Origin: Fragum whitleyi
Lineage: Eukaryota; Mollusca; Bivalvia; Cardiida; Cardiidae
Assembly (NCBI GenBank): GCA_948146395.1
Contig: OX411560.1
Location: forward strand, 496,001 to 560,000
DNA: 64,000 nucleotides
Direction: 5' to 3'
Part shown: positions 23,227 to 34,668 of the stretch, piece by piece
Layout of the letters: every line of letters begins with the position of its first letter
How positions within the stretch are numbered: the stretch's first letter is position 1
The notes under the pieces: model-generated
Database searches by the model: none
The model's input: the letters and a program-made list of their open reading frames with translations, nothing else
What the model was told of the DNA's origin: nothing
Program-made: the position numbers and the translations under genes

Positions 23227-23839
23227 ATGGTTACCATGGAAACAAAAGTAAGACGGATAAAAGTGATCGACGCCCCAGTGAAAAGATGGAGTGAACCCTC
23301 GTATATTCTCACACCGGAAGACCTGGCTGAAGCGGAAACGGAACATGACGGGTGTGACGCCAAACCAACGGAACAGATTCTAGATAAAAATGTTGAAATT
23401 GTGAAGCGAGTACATCCGGACATGCGTGATATAGTAATACATTCGGAATCCCCAGAACGCACTCAAATGTCTCAACAAACTTTTAAAACACCTCAAAAAC
23501 TCATACATTCCTCATCAGAAAACAGTATAAAAAGTAATTTATTGAACTCATCTCATAACATATACCCGGTTAAACATAGACATTCTATATCGGTGCTGGG
23601 TGACACCTCTGACTGGATGTTAGCAGAAAGGTCAAACTCAAGGTCACCTCCGTCACCGGCTGTTGTGTCGAGGTCACCGGAAATTAAGTGCTCGTCTCCC
23701 ATGGTGCACCTCTCTCCGGCTGTTCTTTCTAACTCCAACGTATTTAATTTTTCACCAGAGAGAACAGAACGGTACAGAACAGAATTAGAGTTAGAGTCTA
23801 GTCGAGTGAAGAAAAGATTATTCGAGGGACAGACAATGG
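23227..23839 (+). CDS. Exon 1 (coding) of the Ser-Pro-rich gene
   Basis: Preceded by a pyrimidine-rich tract and TTTTCAG (ending 23216), so at least one further exon, probably 5' UTR, lies upstream. It ends ACAATGG before the donor GTAAGA at 23840. It encodes residues 1-204 plus one base. Confidence 0.75.
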
Positions 23840-25604
23840 GTAAGACCAAGTTATACCTGTGGTTTTTTTTTTTGTTTTTTTTTTTAAAGAAAATTACATA
23901 ACTTCTTGGTCACTTTTAATTATCGCATTTAAAATGAAAGAAAGACAGAAAAAAGTGGAATTTTACCACATAATAGCTTATCTCTAATCAGCCGTTAGTT
24001 GGAATCTACGCTTCAACACTTGTTTGAATAATATAAAACCACAAGCACATGTAACCAAACCGTGATGACCCTTTCTTATGGAACAATTTTTTAGGGAAGG
24101 GGGGAACCAAAAATGCTTAAAGTTATATTTTTGTGATTAAATTTCATAGACAGATTATTGAAAAAAAAATCTTTTTTTTTAGGTCACGAGGTCGAGCCGA
24201 CTCGGGACACACCTTCATGTAGTTATATGACGTCACTTCCGTCCCCATCTTATCGAAGACGAGAACCATATCTACCCACTCTACCCCATCTGTCACGTGA
24301 AAGTTTACCACGTGACATGATGGGACCAGAAGTGCCTTATTACCTCGAGAGTCCGTCATCACGTACCAAGTTATTAGACTACTTCCCTAGCAGAGAGAAC
24401 TTGTTTAGAGCCAAGAGACGGCTTGACGTGGATGATGAATATTGCTCAACGCCGAAAAGACTCAAATCAGGTAAATATCACTATGCTTTAAGTGCGCTTA
24501 GGATAAAAAACCTATTCACTTTTGTAAGCTTTACTGCGTGTAGCTGAATGTTAGAACAGAGGATTTACTTTTTAGTCACTTTTCAATCAACATGCAAAGT
24601 AAATTTACTTAATAAGGGCCTCTTAATATATGTTAAGGGTCCGTGATTTAATGCATAGTGATCCGAAATAACCCCCCACCACCATATAGACTAATAATAT
24701 AAAATTTATATTATTAGTCTATATGGTGGTGGTGGGGTTATTTCGGACCCCTATGGTTAAATGTATTTCCTCGAATTTCACAAGAGTGATAAACGATAAG
24801 CATTAGGTCACAGATGCGAACATTTTCTCTAAAGGTTAGTACTAGAGTGAAATGAATATCAAAGTTCTATGTTTATGATCTTTATCATCATTTCTTGTGA
24901 AAAGCAAACATGTCAAATATCTATAATTATTGATTTACATAACCCACGTGATCAACATGTTCAGGCTTAATTGACTTCACAGTTTATTTCACAGTATTTA
25001 ATAGTGATAGATTGTATTAGTCAAAGGGAAGTAATCTGATAATTTTCTGAGCTAAGGGCAAACTAATGTCTGGCCCGCTTTCGGGTCGGTTGTAGACTGG
25101 TCTTACTATCAAATATTAGAATAGCCTTTTCTAGGCTATTCAAATAGTCGATATTTGGACCAGTCTAGAGCTGGTAGCCCGCTGTCTGAGAGATACACTG
25201 ATTAAGCGGACAACAATACCCACCCAGGGTCAGAAATAAGTTTGCCCATAAGATTCAATTGATCTACGGGATGTAACTCTTATAAATCTTATCATATTTC
25301 AGATTTTGAAAGAGAAATGGGCTACAGGTACCTCCAACAGCTTGAATCTGACATTGCCTCGCTTCATGGAAAATTGACCAATAAGGAACAAGAACCACAG
25401 AAGTCCGCGACGTGCACATGCGCAATCATGGAGAGACAATTTTTACAAATGGCGGAGAGCGCGTACCGATCTGTTAGACGATCGGATCCGTCACCGCAAG
25501 GTTTTGAACAGTTTCGACGAGAATTGATACAAACTAACGAAGTTATGAAAGATTCAATGGATGTTCTAAAGAATATTCGAAGTTTTTGTGAACACAAATC
25601 TTAA
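23227..25604 (+). CDS. Uncharacterised Ser-Pro-rich protein, three coding exons (whole gene)
   Basis: Joining 23227-23839, 24183-24470 and 25303-25604 gives an open frame of 400 residues; all splice phases agree (phase 1 at both introns, GTAAGA and GTAAAT donors, AG acceptors). I do not recognise the family. Residues 1-204 look disordered and contain many proline-directed sites (SESPERT, FKTPQKL, SRSPPSP, SRSPEIK, LSPAVL, FSPERT). Exon 2 ends with CSTPKRLKSG, a possible CDK site next to a basic nuclear-localisation-like patch. The last ~95 residues (YRYLQQLESDIASL onward) look helical. Inference: a nuclear, kinase-regulated protein. The reading frame stays open from the acceptor at 23216 to the ATG, so upstream coding exons are possible. 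Both ATGs at the start (M1 and M4) have good contexts. Confidence 0.75.
24183..24470 (+). CDS. Exon 2 of the Ser-Pro-rich gene
   Basis: Follows a T-rich tract and AG at 24181-24182 and ends CAAATCAG before GTAAAT. It is 288 bp, a multiple of three, with phase 1 on both sides, so skipping it would keep the frame. The protein contains YRRREPYLPTLPHL, DYFPSRENLFRAKRRLDV and CSTPKRLKSG. Confidence 0.8.
24667..24751. repeat. Perfect ~80-bp palindrome in intron 2
   Basis: TCCGAAATAACCCC...CCACCATATAGACTAATAA meets its reverse complement across the centre AAATTT. The only asymmetry is a few bases in the C/G run. Confidence 0.9.
25083..25180. repeat. Second, imperfect palindrome in intron 2
   Basis: AGACTGGTC and GACCAGTCT form the outer arms. 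GAATAGCC and GGCTATTC flank the centre TTTTCTA. It is less perfect than 24667-24751. Confidence 0.7.
25303..25604 (+). CDS. Exon 3 (last coding) of the Ser-Pro-rich gene
   Basis: Acceptor CATATTTCAG ends at 25302. The frame continues DFEREMGYRYLQQL and ends IRSFCEHKS-TAA at 25602-25604. The segment is predicted helical with leucines at heptad-like spacing. It contains CTCAIMERQF, whose two Cys lie two residues apart. Confidence 0.8.
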
Positions 25605-26372
25605 CCCCTTTCCTTTGTCGACAAAGTGTATCTAATTATTATCGATTTGTGATCAAAACGTCGAGGCAAAAGCTTCGTGTTTGCTTTGCTGCAGTTTTCA
25701 TGCTTTGGCAACCCAACAATTTCGGTTCTATTTAGCAACTCGGTTTCCTTGAAATTATGCTGCGCTTTTTTTAAATTGAGAGAATTGTAGATTCAGATCA
25801 GACTGCTCGTCTATGCAAACTGATATTTATTCTTTCCGTCTAATTACTGAATTTTTAAAACACTTTTTAGGAACAAAAGGGGTAAAAATATCAAGGTGCT
25901 TGGCATGATTTTTCTCAAGTTTATGTCATATCTCTCTCATACTTTCTTAATCGTAGGCCTACTTTTATTCACACAGACTTATAGTGAAAGTATCATTTTG
26001 TTTTTAAGTCATTACAAATCTCAGTGATTCATATAACATCAACATCACAGCCCACATCAAATCATCAATATCATATAATGAAATTAGTATTAGACATAAT
26101 ATTTAATCCTTTTAAAGAACAACCGTCCCAAACATTGCTCATAATACATAATACTGAAAGTATTATTATACGCATTTTTATACAATTGTAAATCGTTTCA
26201 TTCAATTCTTACATATCAAACCATTCCACATGTTTGAACATTCCATCTTTTATCTAATAGATCGCTGCTCCCTGTCAAAAGATTGATTGACCAATCAAAA
26301 CGCTTATTCATTTCGGGATTACTATAGACCTCCGTTATAAAGTGATTTTTTGTTTCAAACATTTTCGTTGAT
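25605..26372. other. 3' flank, unassigned
   Basis: This is the probable 3' UTR and downstream DNA of the three-exon gene. I did not find an unambiguous AATAAA close to the stop codon. Confidence 0.4.
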
Positions 26373-26432
26373 GTGCTACCTAAACGCCGTAACTACAGCT
26401 TAAATAAGCTGTAGTTACGGCGTTTAGGAGGC
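26373..26432. repeat. Perfect hairpin, GCCGTAACTACAGCTTA arms
   Basis: CCTAAACGCCGTAACTACAG and its complement CTGTAGTTACGGCGTTTAGG close over CTTAAATAAG. It belongs with 12548-12595. Confidence 0.9.
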
Positions 26433-27075
26433 ACACTACCGGCTTGACTTTTTCCATGTCCCTGGTAAAAAGAGTCTAAGGACCAATTATGTTATAATAT
26501 ATCTGGTTGTGACCTGTAGAGACGGTCAAAGAAGGGGGGGGCAGCGATCCATTAATATGAAACGAAATTCCATTTATTTTTATTGACTGAAGCATTCCAC
26601 TAATGACGCTCATGTCCCATTAATTATTAACAAGATGTCTCTCTTATTATTTATATTATTTATAAAAACATATTTAAATGTTTATTGTGGATGCGTGGGG
26701 GAAGAGAGATAGAGATAGAAAAATAGATAGTAAGAGAGAAAGAGAGAGGGAGAGAAAGTGAGGGAAATTTCTTAGAAAGAAAATGGAGAAAGAAGTAGAG
26801 ATACATTACCAAAGTGTTCTTTTAGCGAGCTAATTGTGTTCAAAACGAGTGTTCATAGTTATAGTGTAAGATCCCTTTGTTTAAATTTTATTTCTTGTTG
26901 AGTCTATGTTTTAATAATAATGTCCTGAGAACATATTTTTTTGTTATTTTGTTTTTTTGGAAAAAATCTTGTTACCGGAAATATTTTGCAGACTTAATGG
27001 AAAAATTGGCACGTATGATTATAGGTACATGTATATAATAGATAATCTTTTTCTCGTTTAAGTTAAGATTTGTAT
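26433..27075. other. Unassigned DNA with a purine (GA)n tract
   Basis: 26699-26795 is almost purely GA/AG units with interruptions (GAGAGATAGAGATAG and so on). Nothing else is supported. Confidence 0.55.
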
Positions 27076-27262
27076 GTTAAGATATGTGACCCGACAGAGA
27101 AAAGGGACAGTCTAAGAACTCTCTTAAACAATTATGTGAAAAAGAAAGGCAGAATGATAATATTAGATTCAGAAAATCAGCCAAGTGCAAAAGGTCTCTT
27201 TTTTACACTTTACGTACTATCCAGATTGTCCCTTTTCGTATGTCGGATCACACATGTGTAAA
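27076..27262. mobile_element. N16 MITE (TGTGACCC ends)
   Basis: ATGTGACCCGACAGAG...AAAAGGGACAGTCT at the left and AGATTGTCCCTTTTCG...GTCGGATCACACATG at the right are inverted ends. Related copies start at 59729 and 63135. Confidence 0.8.
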
Positions 27263-27380
27263 TAACTTTTGCAACATCGAATGTGCAGTGTTATAATCTG
27301 TGGTTACGATGTTTGTGTAGTATCAAATGGTATGCTTGTATGATTGTACTTTTTTACCTTTGATTGTCCGTACTTTTGAC

Positions 27381-27440
27381 CTGGTAGGGCGAAGCCTCAG
27401 ATACTGAAAAAGCCATCTGAGGCTAAGGTTAATCAGCTGT
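27381..27440. mobile_element. N5 end fragment
   Basis: CTGGTAGGGCGAAGCCTCAG and GGTTAATCAGCTG match the N5 end seen at 17254 and 21600. Inside is the short hairpin AGCCTCAGAT / ATCTGAGGCT. Confidence 0.55.
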
Positions 27441-27463
27441 ATCATATTTTATGGAAATGTTTA

Positions 27464-27869
27464 TAGTTATGAACATCGTGTCACTCATTCAGATCAAATT
27501 CCAAAACATTCATACATTCCCAACACTCACTCAAACCATTAAAAAGCGACCCAAAATCACTAAAAATGATATAACAACTAAATTCTAAATACAAATCGTT
27601 AGATACAATTCATGATTTTACTGAGATAAATTAATTTTGTAAGCGTGTGATGGGTTTGTGAAGACATTGAAAACTATTCATAGAACCTGCATGCATGTTT
27701 TAAAAGGGAGGTAAAAATACCCCTAATTATGTTCATCTTGAACAAAATTAGCGATATTGGAATACCTCCCTTTAATTTCACCCTAACCTCGCTATTCACG
27801 CTCATTCAATACCAAGCTAAAATCATTCCAAAACAATGCATCTTGCCAATTTCACAATGTTGTTAACTG
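27464..27869 (+). mobile_element. N1 MITE
   Basis: The left end is decayed (AGTTATGAACATCGTG). The right end is AATTTCACAATGTTGTTAACTG-TA. The interior has GGGAGGTAAAAATACCC and GAATACCTCCC around the TTCATCTTGAA hairpin. Confidence 0.8.
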
Positions 27870-28147
27870 TATCATTATTTGTTGACTACTTGTATGTCTG
27901 CAATCTAAAACAAACTTGTCGATTGGTGAAAAAGACCTAGTAATTTCTGCTTGAGTAAGTGGAAGATTCTTGACCCAGGTTGTCATGCAAAGAATTGTGC
28001 TCAATCTTTAAACATATTTTTCCTTGATCGAAATTTTGACAGAAACAATAAAACGTTATACAAATCAGTTCGTTAAATTACGTCGCGGTTCACCCCTTGC
28101 TGTTTATTCCCTGCTTTTTACGTGCCTGTGATTTTATGATTGAGAAA

Positions 28148-28210
28148 ATATTGTGAAAAAAAAAGAAGAAATTGCTTCTGACAAGCAATTTCTTCCTTTT
28201 CCACACTATT
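28148..28210. repeat. N17 hairpin (GAAGAAATTGCTT)
   Basis: GAAGAAATTGCTT and AAGCAATTTCTTC form the stem over CTGAC, extended by ATTGTG / CACACT. Two closer relatives lie in IRP introns (54950 and 57229). Confidence 0.8.
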
Positions 28211-29184
28211 TTCTTCCATACTGAATGGTTATTTTTCAAATTAAATCAACTTTAAATTTTCGCCTGCAAAAACTTTGAAAATGGACACTTTGTAAAACAG
28301 GAAAGGGTTGAGCCACACTCTACCAGGTCAAAAACTAAAAATAATAATTATAATGATTGTAAGATACCTTGTAGCGATCTGTGATAGACTGTATTAAACC
28401 AGGTTGTGAGTGGATTGGTTGAGATCTATAGTTTGACCAATTGAGTCTGACAGTAACGAAAAAATCATATTTTTAATCGGTCATTTCGGGACCGATTTTA
28501 TATTTCTTTGTTGGAATTTATTTTGAAGAACGACGAACACTTATCTTCAAGTAGCCTACTGTTCGTATTTTCTGATTTGGATTGAATTTTGATAATGGAA
28601 ATTTCTGTTTGATGAATTTATTCATCATTCGAGTGCTAAAAGGTCGTAAATGTCCATACATTGTACGTCAACTTAAAAGTATCATCTTTTAGATGATTGG
28701 GCGACCGAAGTGTTGTTACTATGACTTTTGTGGACCGTAAAGGGTCTGGTCATTCTTTGTCTATAGTCAGATTTCGAGTGGTATTTGAAAAATCTATCAA
28801 AAGATAAAAGAAAGAAGAAAGAAAAAACAATGAAAAACAAACAAAAATACAAAAAATAATAGTAGAAATTAGCAGTATTTATAACTATTCGATTAACGTC
28901 ATTGTCAGCTTTTATTGGTCGAAATATAGAAATGTTATGTCATACTTCAGCGACGATAATATTATAAGGGACGGCTTGTGAACAACATATTTACATGGAT
29001 ATCGGCATTTTGATGTACAATCAATGATTTTTTACTTGGCATGGCGGGGCAGAAGTAACTACTCATTGCGCTTAATGTTTTGGCAAAACAGGCAATTTAA
29101 GATATAAATGGAAATTTAGTCGCCATTTACCCCATAACCATCCTCTTTTTTATTCTTTTGAAACATAGACGTTTTTGATATTTA
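28211..29184. other. Unassigned AT-rich DNA
   Basis: A run of AAGAAAG-type purine words lies at 28800-28860. No gene is supported. Confidence 0.4.
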
Positions 29185-29490
29185 TCTTATAACTATACAA
29201 ATATTCGTGTGATAACATCCAATATGAATTATCTTATAATATAACATGGATATCTTTAGAACAATGACATACTGCGGTTATTTTTAGAAACTTCCATTTA
29301 TGTTGGAAACATCGACGAAAACAAGGCATATATGGGTTATAAGATAAAAATAATAATTCCTTAGTGTATTGTATGAAAAAAATATCTAACTCGGTTGTGG
29401 GAATTGATAATTGCAGATTCTCGACGATTGTCAATTTTCTCAACCTTGTTGGGTATTTTTTTTTTATACAAACCCTCATACATATTATAT
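29185..29490. mobile_element. N7 repeat
   Basis: Shares ATCTTATAACTATACAAATA, GTGTGATAACATCC, GTTATTTTTAGAAACTTCC and TTGTATGAAAAAAATATC with 39216 and 62858. The centre is a decayed inverted pair, GGGAATTGATAATTG / CAATTTTCTCAACC. Confidence 0.75.
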
Positions 29491-29808
29491 ATTAATCAAA
29501 TCAAATATTATCGTCGTTGAAGTATAGTGTTTTACCCCGATTGTTCCTGTGATTCTATTTTCATCCATTTGTTTGTTTTGTGTTTCCTTAATTATTTATT
29601 AGGGATTTCCCAAGTTTTTGCTATTTATAGATATATTTATAGTATTTATTTAAGCGGTAGAATATGACGTATTTAAGCTTGGTTCTCAGAATCACTAGAT
29701 AGTAGGTTAAACATTTAGAAAATGGAGATAATTTAGTTTTAAAAGCAAAATAGTAAATGCATCTTTTGCGAGCTCTTACACCATAACGTATCTTGGATAT
29801 ATCAATTG

Positions 29809-30004
29809 AGTTTGTGCGTGACATTTCCAACAATATCAAATATGCGCACAGTTTGACCAGAGTCTTCACTATGCGATTTGTAGATAATTAAGGTCTCAAA
29901 GTATCTGCAGACAGTTAGGAAATCTTATATTGCATTATGTAGCTGTCTAAATGTTTACACCTAACGCAGATGTCGAATTGTTGGAAATATCATGCAGAGG
30001 CTGA
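29809..30004. mobile_element. N4 MITE
   Basis: AGTTTGTGCGTGACATTTCC at the left and TTGGAAATATCATGCAGAGG at the right. The interior has CCAGAGTCTTCACTATGCG. Confidence 0.75.
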
Positions 30005-30153
30005 ATTGCCATCGTCTAGTAAATCTTATGTTATTGAATAACCAAAATATAGAGTTCTGATTTGGAGAGCAACTAAGAATAATGATATCGACTTTTCTCT
30101 GATTTTGAGCTTCTATAGACATTAAAGATTGTTACTAAAATTATTCTAGAAAT

Positions 30154-30391
30154 GAGCCTGTGCGTGACATTTCCAACAATTTCAAAATTGAGCAAAGCAA
30201 AGACTCTGGCCAGCCTGTGCATCCGCACAGTCTGACCGGAGTCTTCACTATGTATTTAGTTGCTAGATTCGATCTCAAAGTTACTGTAGACCATTAGGTA
30301 ATTTTGTATTTACACTATGTGGCCGTCTATGCTGCTCAATGTTTTCACCTTACGCAAATTTCAAAATGTTGGAAATGCCACGCACTGGCTC
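30154..30391. mobile_element. N4 MITE, best-preserved copy
   Basis: GAGCCTGTGCGTGACATTTC at the left and TTGGAAATGCCACGCACTGG at the right. The interior has GCCTGTGCATCCGCACAGTC. It lies only 150 bp from the preceding N4. Confidence 0.85.
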
Positions 30392-31381
30392 AAATTATAA
30401 TACTCGATCTAATGTTTCCTCCTCTTTTGGCGCAAAAAACATACTTTTAACAAATATAATGAAATATCGTTTAAGGAGTAAATGCATCATTTTTTTTCTG
30501 AAAAAATGGAAGATCTTTTTTAAGTATCTATCATGTTCTGTCAATATTAGTTAGTTTTTATAATTTCGGTTATATGTGCCGAGTTATATTTCCGTTCACT
30601 GTTATTGATTCAGTCTTTTTTTAATCTTTTTTTTTATCTTAGATTCTGCCTAATACCTAAGATTTAATTTAAAAAGACGTAGAATAAAGTAGGCTAGTTA
30701 GACATAAGATTTGCTTCTCAGTTAAGATTAGCCTGTCATTTCAAAACATTGAATCGAACCAACGTGTTATTTAAAGTCAAACGTTCGTTTCTGGCAAATG
30801 TCAAATGAAAAAAAGGGCAAAATATTGAACATTTTGCTATTAATATGAATAAGATTTAAATTCTTCAAGTGATGAAGAAGAAATATTTATTTATCCAAAT
30901 CTGAATATTCGTCTTGGGCCTTTCGGAAAATGAAAACCCTTTATCTATGTATGATTCGCGGGCTCGTAATTTTAACTGAGAAGCACAATCATAGGTAATT
31001 CATTCTTAATTGATTTTTAACCTAATATTCATGACGTCATTCGTGACGTAATTCGCCTTATCCTGTCCGTCCATGCCCCTTATTTATCCTTTGTATGTGC
31101 GTGTGTTATTTCTTGACGTGTTGTTTATTTGTATTATTTTCTGTCTCTATGATAATGTTGAAAACAGTATAAATTTTAACTTATTTTCTTAAAAAGGAAT
31201 AAAAAACATCACTTAAAACAAATCTGACTTGTTTATTGTTATTTCTTTCATGGTTTTCGATGTTTCTCGATAAAATTACGGTAGATTATCACTTGATGAT
31301 ATCATAGCAAAATTAGTTTAATCCAAATTGTCATTTGTTCGTTCATTCGTTTCATTTCTGAAAGGGCACATTAAAAAAATC
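30392..31381. other. Unassigned DNA with CRE-like sites and an N8 fragment
   Basis: ATGACGTCATTCGTGACGTA (31031-31050) also occurs in the promoter region of the 46-50 kb transposon. A short N8 end (TTTCTCGATAAAATTACGG) lies near 31264-31282. No gene is supported. Confidence 0.45.
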
Positions 31382-31801
31382 TTAGTTAAAAACATCGTGC
31401 AATTGACAGTCATAATCATTCTAAATCACTCACTCAGCGCTCCATTCACTCATTCAAAGCATTCACTCAAATCGATCAAAAACGCTACATAATCACATGA
31501 AATCATTACGAAATCGTTTAAAAGGACTAATATTAAAATCAAGTCGATCAAATTATTCTACGAATTTATTGGCTGGTGTGGATTTTAACGTGACTGATAA
31601 GTTCATTAAGACACACAAACAGAAAAAAAAACGTAAATTTTATTGAAGGGAGATAACGAATATCGCTAATTTTGTTCATCCTGAACAAAATTAGAGATTT
31701 TTGATTTCCTCCCTTAAATATCTCTCTAAACTCGCGCCATACACTCATTCAATTTCATTCCTAAATCAATCATCTTGTCAATTTTACGATTTTCTTAACT
31801 G
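31382..31801 (+). mobile_element. N1 MITE
   Basis: TTAGTTAAAAACATCGTGCA at the left and TTTTACGATTTTCTTAACTG at the right. The hairpin GCTAATTTTGTTCATCC / TGAACAAAATTAG lies between GGGAGATAAC and TTTCCTCCC. Confidence 0.8.
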
Positions 31802-32170
31802 TAATGACGTCACGATGACATTGTTTAGTTATCGTATGCAAAATGAAGCAATTTAAGAAAATCTATCCCAAAATCTTCATATTTTATCCCATTTTTGTAT
31901 TATAGAAATAAAAAAAAAGTTTGCCTTTCGAGCAAGATCGATTGATATTTCATTTCGTGAACAACAAAGGCTATTTTTTCGTTCAGTGGGTGAAATATAA
32001 ATCAAATTTACACTTTAAAAATATGATCTTCGATTTCTTTAATATTTTCTTGTGGTTTATATCACTTTCTCAGTGAACTGTCAACGAATAATTTCACGGC
32101 TTAACAAGAGCAACTGTAGTCTAGCTGTATATAAGGGATGTTTGTAATGTCTTGTATTTTCCGTTTATTT
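31802..32170. other. Unassigned DNA with an N8 fragment
   Basis: CGAGCAAGATCGATTGATAT and GTGAACAACAAAGGCTATT (about 31929-31977) match one arm of N8. Confidence 0.5.
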
Positions 32171-32345
32171 ATGCTAAAATGCCCATATGAGCAACCTCCA
32201 ACCCACCCAGAAGACGGTTAGTTGTAAAGGGGGATAGTGCAAGGATACATGACGAAACTACTGCTGAGATCCACCATGGTTCTTTAATGTGCTCGATGTA
32301 AGCATCGTCACACGGGACCTCGGTTTCATTGGAAGGACAATTAGT
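32171..32345 (-). mobile_element. SINE-B body, reverse orientation
   Basis: GGGGGATAGTGCAAGGATAC, GACGAAACTACTGCTGAG and ACCATGGTTCTTTAATGTGC match SINE-B. The tRNA head is missing. Confidence 0.7.
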
Positions 32346-32394
32346 TTAGGATGAAAACGTTAGCGAAACGTTTTCGAAATGACATCATGTGCAC

Positions 32395-32456
32395 GTGCAA
32401 AGCGGGGTATCATCTCAAAACGTTTGGCCAACATTTTAACGTCCTTAACGCAGGGC
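32395..32456. mobile_element. N2 half
   Basis: GTGCAAAGCGGGGTATCATC to CCTTAACGCAGGGC is one arm of N2; the other arm is absent. Confidence 0.6.
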
Positions 32457-33697
32457 GGGTGATCCGCCGACTGGGCTACGTAGCCGAGAAAAACATGTTA
32501 TTCGATCGGCGGTTAGTCGTCTACGAATCTCCCACCAGTCCCTAATTGTATCAACTTTTCCACAAAAGGACATCGGTAAGCCATCCTCAACATGTCACAG
32601 TGTTGGTGTCACAGTAGGTCAGGCCCTTCAGGATTTTTGGGCCTTCTTTGTTCTATATAAAATTGCACTATCTTCCGGTGCTGTGGTAGGTTCCACAGAA
32701 AGGTTTGACCTTTGACATCTGTAAACCTTCATCTTCATTCAATGTCCTGCCATTAAGTAGAAAAAAAAATCTAGTGAAACTCCCTTCAACTTTCGGGCTA
32801 ATTACTTAATTAGAAGTACCGTCTTTTTTTCCACCTATGTAGAGCACAGTTACTTTGGGTGCGACCGCGACCCGTTATCCGTCCTTTCGCAAAGGAAATC
32901 GTTCACAAAGGGCCAACTCAAGCTTTAAATCAACGAAGGGATGCAAAACTAGGTGAAAATGACAAAAAGAAGAACACGGGTTACTATTTTACTCTCATAA
33001 ATAACGTTTCAATGTCGCACTACTTTTTCTAAAATATCTTCTTTTATCATACAATGCCCCCCCCCCCCCCCCCCTTGAAAATTCCATGGAGGTCACTCCA
33101 GTAGTGAAGTGGGTGACAAACTAATTCTTGATATCGCCGAGTTTCTGCTAAAACCTCGCAACTACAGCTTATAGTAAGCTGCGATGGCGTATCGCCTATA
33201 TTTGACTACTATCGGTCCACATATCGCCGCCATTGACTGACGTTTCCGAAACAAATTCGATCCATTGCTGTATTCTATAAAGGACAAACTTGTCACCTGA
33301 CCATCATTTCCGGAAAAGTAAAACCCAATAATAGACTATAAATAACTTGAAAGGAATTCCCAGCCCGTCGCCTCGTTAGCAAACAATCGTTTGAGTGTCG
33401 ATCCAATATTTGTTGTTTGTTTATAACAAACACGTAAGTGACAGTTTTATTTGTCTCATGTCGCCATCTTGTTTGTGTACGATGACTGTGAAATTTGGGT
33501 ACATCTCGCTATATATGCTCCGTATACCTTTGAAATGGCGTCGATAAAACTGTCTTGTTTCAACAATTGGCCAAAACGGAACTGTTTGATGTAACGGACT
33601 TGAGTTAAGGAGTAACAACAACAACGACAAAAAAAAAACAACACGCAATATGGTGTTAATGTGACCGTCAAAGATCATTTACATCATCCAGGTTAGC
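32457..33697. other. Unassigned DNA with a poly-C run
   Basis: A run of about 20 C lies at 33055-33074. CAAAACCTCGCAACTACAGC at about 33152 is one arm of the 12548-type hairpin. Overlapping short frames at 33421-33678 show no domain. Confidence 0.45.
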
Positions 33698-34320
33698 TTG
33701 CTCGATTTCAAACTCATTCGGAACACTACTCGGCCAATATCACGATCAACCTCGGATGTATTCGGAACACCACTCGGCCAATCTCACGATCAACCTCGGA
33801 TGCATTCGGAACAACACTCAGCCAATCTCACGATCAACCTCGGATGTATTCGGAACACCGCGCGGCCAATCTCACGATCAACCTCGGATGTACATAGACG
33901 GACTATTTCTAAAAAATACGAGAAAACCTTGGAAAAACTCGATGACGTCAGTTAAAATGGCGTTAGCCCTCGAAACTGTGAGTGAAAACATTCGACGTCG
34001 CCAACGCTACTTGTTTAAGTCACTGACGTGAAACCATCCTATCCTAAAAATAAAAAAAATCTTAAGATTCTTAAATAACGGCTGAAAAAAAATATTATTT
34101 TTTGAGAATGATTCGTCATTCTCAAAAATTAAGATTTTTCAGTCGTTATTTGCTGTAAAAGATATAATTCTACAGTGCTAGTTTTTCATACACTGTTTCC
34201 GCCTAACAGATTGCCCGATTTTGTTACATACCCATCCGCCTTACATACATCCGAGGTCTGTTACAGTTTACGGAAATGGCCGAGTGATGTTCCGAATGCC
34301 TCAAAGTCTGAGTGAATGGG
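33698..34320. repeat. Inverted-repeat block with an internal hairpin
   Basis: The left part carries CATTCGGAACACTACTCGG and CCTCGGATGTA. The right part (about 34247-34310) carries their complement, ATCCGAGGTC...GGCCGAGTGATGTTCCGAATG. Between them, 34070-34152 is a hairpin: AATAACGGCTGAAAAA, TGAGAATGATTCGTCATTCTCA, TTTTTCAGTCGTTATT. Confidence 0.6.
33718..33890 (+). repeat. 44-bp tandem repeat, four units
   Basis: Units start ATTCGGAACACCACTCGGCC and end ATCAACCTCGGATGT, with one to three differences between units. Translation in more than one frame stays open only because 44 bp repeats shift evenly; no gene is inferred. Confidence 0.9.
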
Positions 34321-34357
34321 ATTGAACCACCCATGACGACCAAACGGATTATAGCGA

Positions 34358-34668
34358 ATAACAGGTTAGTGTCTTAAAATATCAATGTTATCTGTTCGAG
34401 GTTGGGAGAATTTATCAGGACGAGGCTTTGTCGAGTCATGATAATTTCTCCCAGCAGAGACCAGATAAGATTGATATTTTAAGACACTTACATGCTATTC
34501 TATTTATCATGCAATCATTTTTCAGCGCTTAAGCATAATAAACCCTTAAAAATTGAAGACATTTATGTTAGAGATTATTCAAATTGTTTCTAAAATAGAC
34601 TGTCTGATATCATGTTATGTTATCAGACAGGCGATATCAGGTCAATACAGGCTTCATTGCATGATAAA
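34358..34668. mobile_element. N6 repeat, inverted relative to 17627
   Basis: GGTTAGTGTCTTAAAATATC, ATGTTATCTGTTCGAGGTTG, CCAGATAAGATTGATATTTT and GTTATCAGACAGGCGATATC match N6 in the opposite order to the copy at 17627. Confidence 0.8.

Noticed and set aside
33718..33890. CRISPR array
   Set aside because: The 44-bp units are contiguous with no unique spacers, the host is a eukaryote and no cas genes exist.
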